From: an uncultured Cytophaga sp.
GTDB lineage: Bacteria > Bacteroidota > Bacteroidia > Cytophagales > Cytophagaceae
Assembly: GCF_937863595.1 (NCBI RefSeq)
Contig: NZ_CALMGQ010000145.1
Coordinates: 1 to 52,598, forward strand
Length of the DNA stretch: 52,598 nt
Direction: 5' to 3'
The position numbers were made by a program, and so were the translations under genes. Under the pieces are notes generated by a model. The model was given only the letters and a program-made list of their open reading frames with translations. It ran no database searches and was not told where the DNA came from. Shown here one piece after another: positions 1 through 6,730 of the stretch. Positions within the stretch are counted from its first letter, which is position 1. Each line of letters begins with the position of its first letter.

Positions 1-1
1 T

Positions 2-53
2 ACCTGTAAAGTTAATATTTTATCAGTTACTCCCCAGCTTTTTTACCTGACCC
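2..53 (-). repeat. Left copy of the 52-bp outward-facing repeat
   Basis: Positions 2-53 are the exact reverse complement of 52547-52598; identity breaks at 54 versus 52546. Read outward from the window, both edges begin GGGTCAGGTAAAAAAGCTGG and continue identically to the last base. This copy replaces the 3' part of an ABC ATPase gene, which suggests the edge of an inserted element. No transposase is inside the window, so the element family cannot be named. Confidence 0.85.
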
Positions 54-229
54 GAAGTAGGTTTGATGTGTCCTGCTATGATTTTAGAAAGTATTGTTTT
101 GCCACTTCCAGATGCTCCTGTTAACGCAATGCATTCTCCCTTTTGGATAGAGAATGAAATATTACTTAATACCGTTTCATCTTCGATAAATAAAGAAAGG
201 TGATTGACTTGTATGATTGGCGTGGACAT
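23..229 (-). pseudogene. ABC transporter ATP-binding protein, truncated after Walker A
   Basis: The 5' part of an ABC transporter ATPase gene. From the preferred start at 229 (MSTPIIQVNHLSL) it shows the usual first beta strands, the D-loop-like VLSNISFSIQKGE stretch and a Walker A motif GASGSGKT, then reads IAGHIKPTSG and enters the 52-bp terminal repeat. There it picks up seven foreign residues and stops at 23-25. A full ATPase has over 200 residues with Q-loop, LSGGQ signature and Walker B, all missing here. An in-frame extension upstream to 301 exists, but its extra 24 residues precede the conserved fold and look like leader sequence. I infer interruption by an inserted element rather than a natural short protein. 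Substrate is unknown. Confidence 0.75.
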
Positions 230-529
230 TGGGATTGGTTTAAGAATGAACAAAAACTGAATAACAATTACGAAACTTTTGCTCGAATGGGATTTTTTCA
301 CTTTCTATCTATTCTCTAAAGTATCCTCTATTTTGAGAATAGATGTTTAACAGGCATGTGCTCGGACGAACCAAAAAGTCGTCTGAACACTGTGCTTAAT
401 AACAATCGGTCTGCTTCTAATTTAAATAAGAATTTCAAAGGTTTGAAGCGCAATGCAGAACGCTCCAAGAATGTTATATCCCTTGGAGCGTTCGAAAAAA
501 CGGTTGGCTGAATTATCCGCCAATCAATT
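230..529. other. Intergenic region with a 12-bp hairpin
   Basis: About 300 bases between the ATPase remnant and arginase. The only clear structure is a perfect 12-bp inverted repeat, 458-469 with 482-493, around a 12-base loop. It sits just downstream of the arginase stop on the minus strand, where a terminator is expected, but no T-run follows the hairpin on that strand. I call it a possible terminator or RNA-stabilising hairpin. No gene is visible here. Confidence 0.5.
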
Positions 530-1471
530 CTAATCCATCAACACGTCAATCAATTCTATCACAGCTTTACTCATGCTGTTATTGTTATCGAGCAAGGGAT
601 TGATTTCTGTAAATTCCCACAGTCGAATATTTTCTAATCGTTTTAAGGTGTCTACCACTTGTTTTGCTTCATCCAATAACAAACCATTGTACACAGGAGT
701 GCCTGTTCCTGTAGACACACTCGTATCCAATACATCCACATCAAAGGATACATAAACTGCATCGTAGTCTTTAAAGTACGATACAGCCTGATCCAAAATA
801 AATGTAAGCCCTTTCGCTTTCACATCGTAGGGGCTGTAGTGATTTAATTTATAATCGCGTATCAAATGATACTCTTGAATTTCAAAATCACGTAAACCTA
901 TAAAGAAAATATCCTCAGGACCAATTTTAGGCATCAGTCGACTTGCGCCGCAATGCTTTAATTCTTCCCAAAATGGTTTTAGTCCTGCATCAATATCGCT
1001 TCTAGAAAGCTCTATGTTATCATAACCCATGCATGCAGACAAGGACATACCATGTATGTTGCCAGAAGGCGTTGTATAGGGTGTATGTAAATCAGCATGA
1101 GCATCTACCCAAATCACACCTAGTTTTTTATCGGCACCAATTGCTTCTCGAATACCTGCCATAATTCCGATGGCATTGCTATGATCCCCACTGATTACTA
1201 AGGGGTAACTTTTTTTAACTACTTCACAAATTTCTTTTGCTGTATTGTTATTTAGCTCAGATAATATCTTTGCATATTTCCCTTGTGCATACGGACCAGC
1301 CTCTCCTCTTTTATTCGGAAAACTTGAAAGTATTTTTGAAGGTATGTTTTTTAATACAGGCTGTTTACGCTCTGCATCTGCAACATACAATGCATCTAAT
1401 GCTAAAGACGTGCCCAAACGTTGTGCGCCAATATCCGATGGTACAGAAACAAGTATTTCTGGCTTTTTCAT
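530..1471 (-). CDS. Arginase / ureohydrolase family protein
   Basis: Binuclear-manganese ureohydrolase, 313 residues, the usual length of arginases. Metal-binding motifs are present in order: GDHS (95-98), WVDAHAD (121-127), NIHGM (138-142) and SFDVDVLD (242-249), followed by GTGTPV and, near the C-terminus, TEINPLLD. The family hydrolyses arginine (arginase) or related guanidino compounds (agmatinase, formimidoylglutamase) to urea or formamide. The NIHGM and TEINPLLD wording favours arginase, but substrate is not proven by motifs alone. No signal peptide, so cytoplasmic. It is a single-gene unit transcribed toward the truncated ATPase; the 12-bp hairpin at 458-493 lies just downstream of its stop. 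Confidence 0.88.
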   Translation of the reverse strand: MKKPEILVSVPSDIGAQRLGTSLALDALYVADAERKQPVLKNIPSKILSSFPNKRGEAGPYAQGKYAKILSELNNNTAKEICEVVKKSYPLVISGDHSNAIGIMAGIREAIGADKKLGVIWVDAHADLHTPYTTPSGNIHGMSLSACMGYDNIELSRSDIDAGLKPFWEELKHCGASRLMPKIGPEDIFFIGLRDFEIQEYHLIRDYKLNHYSPYDVKAKGLTFILDQAVSYFKDYDAVYVSFDVDVLDTSVSTGTGTPVYNGLLLDEAKQVVDTLKRLENIRLWEFTEINPLLDNNNSMSKAVIELIDVLMD

Positions 1472-1544
1472 AATTTAATAATACAATACAATCTACTTGT
1501 AATGATACGAAAACCTTTCTAAATTAGATTAAGAAATTATTAAT

Positions 1545-2420
1545 ATGATTATGATAAAATATCCTTTGTATGCCGTTCTAAGTTTATTGGTTGTTTTTGC
1601 AAGTTGTAAGAGCCATAAAAAACATTTAAGGGATAAAAGCAATTCAGACACTCTTTCAGTAGCAATGCCAATTATCAATCAGTCTGCTGAAGTAAATAAT
1701 CCATATTATAATACCAATTTTCAATTAAATTTATTTCAAGACAGTGTAACATTTTATGGTTTCAATTCAACAAACAAATGGGAATTGAAAATTGTAAATA
1801 ATCAAACACTTCTGTTTACTCACGATGGTGAAACAATTGAATTTAAACACGAGAAGCTGTTTCAAACTCAAGACGCATCCATCGTCAAATATTACTCTAC
1901 TAAATTGGTAGATTCTTTATCCAATAAGGCAGGAAAAAATTCAATCACAATAACCGTTAGCGAAGAAAAGTACTTAGACCTTTCGAGTTCCATATATGTG
2001 CCTTTTTCGGTGCGCATTGAACTTCAAAATTCACAAAGATCTGTCGTTTACTCTGGTGGAGGCTTTTATCTGGCTGAGCCAACGATCCACGATATTTGGG
2101 TATTGGATAGTATAAATACAGAAAAAATAGAAGTAAAAAAATTCCCACAAGGGCTTCCTACATTAGAATTTAAATTAGAAGGTGGTTCTCTTTCTGGTTT
2201 TTCTGGTTGCAATTATTTAAACACCGACTTTTATAAAGTTCGCAACGAAATTCAATTTGGAGATATGGCCTTAACGATGAAAAGTTGTATGGATGTAACC
2301 GGAGAATCGGATTTTATTACGTTGCTTAATAAAAAGCGTTATTCCTATACGTTAAAAAATGGGCAGCTTATATTAGTACATCGTGATAAATCAAAATTGG
2401 CTTTTCGCAAAGTAGATTAA
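1545..2420 (+). CDS. META-domain (HslJ-like) lipoprotein
   Basis: A 291-residue lipoprotein. The N-terminus has a hydrophobic stretch ending in a lipobox FASC, so it is expected to be lipidated and envelope-anchored. Residues about 185-290 form a META/HslJ domain: W-x-L near the start, the LSGFSGCNYL segment, and the paired-cysteine MKSCMD segment, all typical of this fold. The region before it (about 50-180) is predicted beta-rich and I do not recognise it. META proteins are linked to motility, novobiocin resistance or heat shock in other bacteria, but function here is unknown. A second ATG six bases downstream could also be the start. It converges on the gene at 2509 and shares a bidirectional terminator with it. 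Confidence 0.75.
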   Translation: MIMIKYPLYAVLSLLVVFASCKSHKKHLRDKSNSDTLSVAMPIINQSAEVNNPYYNTNFQLNLFQDSVTFYGFNSTNKWELKIVNNQTLLFTHDGETIEFKHEKLFQTQDASIVKYYSTKLVDSLSNKAGKNSITITVSEEKYLDLSSSIYVPFSVRIELQNSQRSVVYSGGGFYLAEPTIHDIWVLDSINTEKIEVKKFPQGLPTLEFKLEGGSLSGFSGCNYLNTDFYKVRNEIQFGDMALTMKSCMDVTGESDFITLLNKKRYSYTLKNGQLILVHRDKSKLAFRKVD

Positions 2421-2456
2421 CATTCGATTGATTTAAATTTTCATACCCTAGTATAC

Positions 2457-2491
2457 AAAATAAAAGTCCGCTTATAACGGACTTTTATTTT
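2457..2491. terminator. Bidirectional intrinsic terminator
   Basis: Perfect 14-bp stem (2457-2470 with 2478-2491) and 7-base loop. The GC core is flanked by A-run and T-run on both sides, so it can serve the convergent genes at 1545 (+) and 2509 (-). Confidence 0.88.
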
Positions 2492-2508
2492 GTAATTATT
2501 TTAGCAAA

Positions 2509-3558
2509 TTAATACGCTTGAAAAGATGTCGTTGAATATACATCAACTCCACTACTATTTTTCAATGAGAAATCCAATTTATATCCATCAGAACTGCAAG
2601 ATCCGTCGAAAGGAGTGTTATTTGGTGCAATATACTTATATCCTGCTGTTGCACTCCAAGCTCCAGTTGTAATTCCTCCTGCTGAAATAGGATTATTTGT
2701 CAAATCTACCGTATACTGAACTTTCCCTTGTTTCAAAATATAAGGTCCTTCATATGTTGTTCCGCAATTAGACCAGTTAAATGGAGTTGCTAGTTGGCAC
2801 ACAAATTTATCTCCATCTCTTGATATACCGTACTCGCTTGTTGAAACAAATTCGCCAGGAATATAAGTGTCCAATGCTATCGTGGTATCACCTTCAACTG
2901 TAACTGCTATTCCTGCTGCTGTTCCGTTAGAAGTATAGGTATTTTTTCTGCGAATATTCCATTCCCTAGTTACATTATGAGTACCTGTACCCGTTGTGTC
3001 AAATGTTAATGTTAACAATCCTCTTACTCGATGCTCTACCGTTGCTGGGGTTGTTGTATACAAACTCAACATCGTACCTCCGTTTGGACCATTTGTTACA
3101 TAACTAATACCATTGTAAGTAATCGATTGATTGTTTACATAATACAATATTTTATATTTGGTATATTCTATTTTCAACACTGCGCCTGGGTCTGAAAATT
3201 GATTCCCTGAAAAAAGACTTACTTCAACAGATCCACTCAATACCCTTGTGCCACAATTCATGCCAGACTTAGAATAATCAATTGTAAAACTTTTAGCATT
3301 AAATGTGACTTTACCGCAAGGTAAAATTGCACCGCCTGCGGTCGTTCTGAGGTTAGATGCATCTGAATATTGTTGAGAATTATATACCTTCTCAATATCA
3401 CTATAAACTTTATCTAGTTCATTACGGGCACCTGCATCATCTGGCTTTGATCTATCAACAATGGCTGGAGTTACTGGCGCTTCTTCCCTAGGCTTACAAC
3501 TGCTCACAAAAGCCGCTATAGATAAGCCTAACAAAATGGGATATACTACTTTTTTCAT
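2509..3558 (-). CDS. Unknown secreted lipoprotein
   Basis: 349 residues; signal sequence MKKVVYPILLGLSIAAF followed by lipobox VSSC, then a charged linker rich in P, E and R. The rest is Thr/Ser/Gly/Asn-rich and beta-strand-like with several cysteines (for example PCGKVTF, MNCGTR, NWSNCGTTYEG, DGSCSSDG), suggesting an exported disulfide-containing beta protein. I recognise no family. Standalone gene with a bidirectional terminator downstream; divergent from the DsbA-like gene at 3785. Likely attached to the outer membrane or periplasmic side. Confidence 0.7.
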   Translation of the reverse strand: MKKVVYPILLGLSIAAFVSSCKPREEAPVTPAIVDRSKPDDAGARNELDKVYSDIEKVYNSQQYSDASNLRTTAGGAILPCGKVTFNAKSFTIDYSKSGMNCGTRVLSGSVEVSLFSGNQFSDPGAVLKIEYTKYKILYYVNNQSITYNGISYVTNGPNGGTMLSLYTTTPATVEHRVRGLLTLTFDTTGTGTHNVTREWNIRRKNTYTSNGTAAGIAVTVEGDTTIALDTYIPGEFVSTSEYGISRDGDKFVCQLATPFNWSNCGTTYEGPYILKQGKVQYTVDLTNNPISAGGITTGAWSATAGYKYIAPNNTPFDGSCSSDGYKLDFSLKNSSGVDVYSTTSFQAY

Positions 3559-3738
3559 AAACTATGGTCGTTATACTTCAATATATATGTTTAAGGAATA
3601 GAATGTAACCAAACAGCTGTTCCTAATTTAACTTATTATTATACGCTATCATTTTCTTAACGTTTTACTATTCAACAATTTGATTTTTAACTGAGTGTAG
3701 GCAATGCGTTTTCATAAAACAACGATGAATCAATTTCC

Positions 3739-3746
3739 TATATTTG
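3739..3746 (+). promoter_or_regulatory. Candidate Bacteroidota -7 box upstream of the DsbA-like gene
   Basis: TATATTTG matches the Bacteroidota -7 consensus TAnnTTTG, 38 bases before the start at 3785. A matching -33 TTTG at the usual spacing is not clear, so the call is tentative. Confidence 0.4.
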
Positions 3747-3784
3747 ATGTTGAATAAAGCACAATATTCATTTACGGAGTATTT

Positions 3785-4522
3785 ATGAAAAAATCAACAT
3801 TGTATATTTCTACCATTTTTTGTATTCTATTGCTAACAAGCTCAGAAGTAAAAAAATATGAAAGCCTCACAAAACCAATTAAGCTTATTTATGTATATGA
3901 TGCACTTTGCGGATGGTGTTATGGCTTTGGGCCTGTAATCAATCAAATTGGGAATGATTATAAAGACAAAGTTGAAATTGAGATTTTAAGCGGAGGTATG
4001 GTGCTGGGAGATAGAATTGGACCCATTAGCAACATGTCCGAATACGTATTAAGTGCTATTCCCATACTTGAAGAAGCAAGTGGAGTAACATTTGGACAAG
4101 CGTATATAGAATTAGTAAAAGAGGGTAGTTATGTTTCCTCTTCTGAAAAACCATCCATTGCACTTTGTGTATACAAATCATTCACATCAAAAAATCAGAT
4201 CGCATACGCACACTCCATTCAAAAGGCTTTTTTTATAGAAGCGCGAGATATAAACCAAGACTCTGTTTATGCAAACATTGCAACTCAATTTGATCTTGAT
4301 AAAGTTGAGTTCTTAAAAAGAATGCAAGACACTGCCTATCTTAATTTAGCGCATGCAGAATTTGCTAAAGCGACAAAAATGGGTGTTACAGGATATCCCA
4401 CTCTTTTACAAAAAAAAGAGAACGGATATCAAGTTTTATGTGAAGGATATGTAAGTTATAAAGCTCTTGAAAAAAAGATAAATAAAGCGATAAAGGAAGA
4501 AAATAAAAAGGGCTCTATTTGA
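3785..4522 (+). CDS. DsbA-family (FrnE-like) thiol-disulfide protein
   Basis: 245 residues with an N-terminal hydrophobic segment, then a thioredoxin fold starting KLIYVYDALCGWCYGFGP. The CGWC motif at the start of the first helix is the redox pair. Most relatives (FrnE / COG3531 protein-disulfide isomerases) carry a DPMCSWCWGF-like version, so CGWC is a variant. The helical insertion and the cis-proline segment GVTGYPTLL near residue 200 follow, as expected for DsbA-like proteins. The signal segment suggests a periplasmic or membrane-attached location. The stop codon lies inside the terminator stem (4510-4556). It appears monocistronic. Confidence 0.82.
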   Translation: MKKSTLYISTIFCILLLTSSEVKKYESLTKPIKLIYVYDALCGWCYGFGPVINQIGNDYKDKVEIEILSGGMVLGDRIGPISNMSEYVLSAIPILEEASGVTFGQAYIELVKEGSYVSSSEKPSIALCVYKSFTSKNQIAYAHSIQKAFFIEARDINQDSVYANIATQFDLDKVEFLKRMQDTAYLNLAHAEFAKATKMGVTGYPTLLQKKENGYQVLCEGYVSYKALEKKINKAIKEENKKGSI

Positions 4523-4556
4523 TTAAAAATGGGTAGCGACAAATTATATAGAGCCC
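4510..4556 (+). terminator. Intrinsic terminator overlapping the DsbA-like stop codon
   Basis: 9-bp perfect stem, 4510-4518 with 4548-4556, long loop, followed by ATTTTGTTTTTTT. The left arm is within the coding sequence and the stop codon is at 4520-4522. Confidence 0.75.
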
Positions 4557-4567
4557 ATTTTGTTTTT

Positions 4568-4917
4568 TTATGTGTCTATAAATAAATTTGTATAACCATT
4601 GTACAAGTGCCGACCACCGCGAGGTCGCATATTTATAGTATATAACTATACGCCAATTTATACGCCCAATCATCAACTTATATTCAAGCGATTAAGATTA
4701 ATCCTTTCGTAATTGCGCCTGTTTATTTACTTATTTTTGTTTTGCTATAAATATGTGAACCTGCCGCAGTCATAATGCATTTAATTGTTTGCAAAAATTT
4801 AGAAAGTCAATATATGATTACCTACTATAAATCATATAGAGGCATAAAAAGTAAAATTGCTTATCTGCTAATGAATTAATTTATACTTTAACAGTTATAG
4901 CTTTAAAATTTCTATTC
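4568..4917. other. Non-coding gap with a small GC-rich hairpin
   Basis: About 350 bases without a convincing gene. A compact GC-rich patch at 4607-4628 contains a 5-bp stem (CGACC 4611-4615 with GGTCG 4623-4627) in otherwise very AT-rich DNA, followed by the AT palindrome TATAGT/ACTATA (4634-4650). The remainder before the dioxygenase start is AT-rich leader. I cannot assign a function. Confidence 0.5.
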
Positions 4918-5799
4918 ATGAACAGGAGAGCATTTATTAATACAAGTACTTTATTTGGTTTCACTATGTTAGGATTACATCAATTTGCCCGTGCTTGGGA
5001 TAATGAGCAAACCATTGAAACAGTAATGCCTGTCTTATTCATTGGACATGGAAGTCCAATGAATGCAATTGAACAAAATAGGTTTACGGATACATGGAAA
5101 AATATTGCTAAAGAAATTTCAATTCCCAAAGCAATCATGGTTGTGTCTGCACATTGGGAAACGGTTGGCACAAAAGTTACTGCAATGCAACACCCTCGAA
5201 CCATTCATGATTTTGGTGGTTTTCCCAAAGCACTTTTTGATGCACAATATCCAGCAGCTGGAACTCCGGAATTTGCGAAACAAACGCAAGACCTTTCGAC
5301 CCATTGGAAAATTGATGAAGATCACGAATGGGGTTTAGACCATGGAACATGGTCTGTATTGATGTCGATGTATCCCAATGCAGATATTCCTGTTTTTCAA
5401 ATGAGTTTAGATGTACGCAAAAAACCGGAAGAGCAGTTTGCTCTTGCACAAGATTTATTTGAATTAAGAAAACGAGGTGTACTCATTATCGGAAGCGGTA
5501 ATGTAGTACATAACTTACGAATGATCAAATGGGATAACTCTGCTTTTGATTGGGCTGAAAATTTTATACATACCGTTAAAACTATTGTTGATACAGATAA
5601 TTTTAGCCCATTGATACAGTATACGTCTCTTGAAAATTATAAATATGCGATACCTACGCCAGAGCATTACTTGCCCTTGTTATATTGTTTAGGCTTAAAG
5701 ACAAAAACAGATTCTATTCGTTATTTTAATGATGTAACAACGAATGGTTCCATCTCTATGCTTGGTTTGCTTATTCATCAAAAAAAAGAAGCTCGATAG
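4918..5799 (+). CDS. ygiD: Class III extradiol dioxygenase, DODA / YgiD family
   Basis: 293 residues. After a 26-residue leader beginning MNRRAFINTS, the catalytic domain starts at MPVLFIGHGSPMNA and keeps the family landmarks: VVSAHWE, the DFGGFP segment, DHGTWSVL and GSGNVVHNL, which carry the histidines that bind the metal. Relatives cleave catecholic rings such as L-DOPA, and the family is often annotated 4,5-DOPA dioxygenase extradiol. The RRxFI leader resembles a twin-arginine signal (recorded as a finding), so this copy may be exported. No catabolic neighbours indicate its natural substrate. The start at 4918 is the only one that retains the leader. Confidence 0.85.
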   Translation: MNRRAFINTSTLFGFTMLGLHQFARAWDNEQTIETVMPVLFIGHGSPMNAIEQNRFTDTWKNIAKEISIPKAIMVVSAHWETVGTKVTAMQHPRTIHDFGGFPKALFDAQYPAAGTPEFAKQTQDLSTHWKIDEDHEWGLDHGTWSVLMSMYPNADIPVFQMSLDVRKKPEEQFALAQDLFELRKRGVLIIGSGNVVHNLRMIKWDNSAFDWAENFIHTVKTIVDTDNFSPLIQYTSLENYKYAIPTPEHYLPLLYCLGLKTKTDSIRYFNDVTTNGSISMLGLLIHQKKEAR

Positions 5800-5813
5800 T
5801 TTTACCGAGCTTC
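5788..5813. terminator. Terminator between convergent genes
   Basis: 8-bp perfect stem GAAGCTCG/CGAGCTTC (5788-5795, 5806-5813), preceded by an A-run and followed by TACAATTTTTTTTT. The left arm overlaps the dioxygenase 3' end. It can serve both the dioxygenase (+) and the gene at 5832 (-). Confidence 0.75.
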
Positions 5814-5831
5814 TACAATTTTTTTTTAAAA

Positions 5832-6701
5832 TTACTTTGTGATGGTATACGCCATTACTGAATTACCAAAAAAAGTAGGCACAATTAATAACTGTTCCGT
5901 ATCTACATAGCATGCATCTGCTGCATTTAGTTTGGCTGCTTTTGTATCTAATATTTTTTCCACAAGTGTATCATTAATATAATACACTTCTCCTGGCCAA
6001 CAAGAGATAATGTATTCCTTTTTAGAAACCTGCATTACCCCATCTCCACCTGGAATGCCTTGTGCAACACCTGTTAATTTCTTAGTTGTATAGTCAGCAT
6101 CGTAAAATAAACCTGTCTCCATGTCAATAATACGTAAAGAACTATCTAATGCATACAAACCATTTGGTTTAAGTAACATCGGATCTTTTGCCCATAAGCT
6201 TACCACGCCGTTTCTATAAACATGGATTGTTCTCGCATCCGAATCTGTAAAGTATACATCGCCTTTGGCATCAATTGTAACATCATTCAAAAATTGTGCA
6301 CTGTCCACAACGATTGATTTTTCAATTGTTGCCGTTTCCATATCAATTATTACGAGCTTATGAATATCTGTTACATACATTTTTCCATTGTATACACCCA
6401 TTCCTTTTGGTGCATCTAATCCCTTAACCCATTCCAACTGCTCTATTTTTCCATCTAAACTCATACGACTTATGAATCCATTGCCATCTACACTATCTGG
6501 TTTACCATTGATGTTCGAAACATATAGAAATTCATCTGCTTTATTATATAAAACAGATTCGGGCACTTTAAAAATAGTATCTGTTTGCCATTTTAAAATA
6601 GCCTTTACTCCTGTAACCAACAGTTCTTCAGGTTCTGGTTTTTTATTTTCTGAACAGCTTAACAGTAAGAGTACAGAGACGAAATATATAATTTTATTCA
6701 T
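5832..6701 (-). CDS. SMP-30 / NHL-like beta-propeller lipoprotein
   Basis: 289 residues with lipobox LLSC near residue 16. The rest is a six-blade-type propeller: repeated strand patterns such as PESVLYNKADEFLYVSNI, LNDVTIDAKGDVYFTDSD and KPNGLYALDSSLRI, like SMP-30/gluconolactonase and related ATP/GTP-binding-annotated proteins. Enzymatic residues are less complete than in the paralog at 16718, so it may be a binding propeller rather than a lactonase. It lies 29 bases downstream of the GH3 gene on the same strand and is probably co-transcribed with it, which suggests a role in sugar or sugar-acid handling at the envelope. The link is inferred from position only. Confidence 0.72.
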   Translation of the reverse strand: MNKIIYFVSVLLLLSCSENKKPEPEELLVTGVKAILKWQTDTIFKVPESVLYNKADEFLYVSNINGKPDSVDGNGFISRMSLDGKIEQLEWVKGLDAPKGMGVYNGKMYVTDIHKLVIIDMETATIEKSIVVDSAQFLNDVTIDAKGDVYFTDSDARTIHVYRNGVVSLWAKDPMLLKPNGLYALDSSLRIIDMETGLFYDADYTTKKLTGVAQGIPGGDGVMQVSKKEYIISCWPGEVYYINDTLVEKILDTKAAKLNAADACYVDTEQLLIVPTFFGNSVMAYTITK

Positions 6702-6730
6702 GCGTACATTTTTAATTTAGTTGAAAATAA

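Noticed and set aside
458-493. Standard intrinsic terminator of the arginase gene
   Set aside because: The hairpin is perfect, but no T-run follows it on the minus strand, so I list it only as a hairpin.
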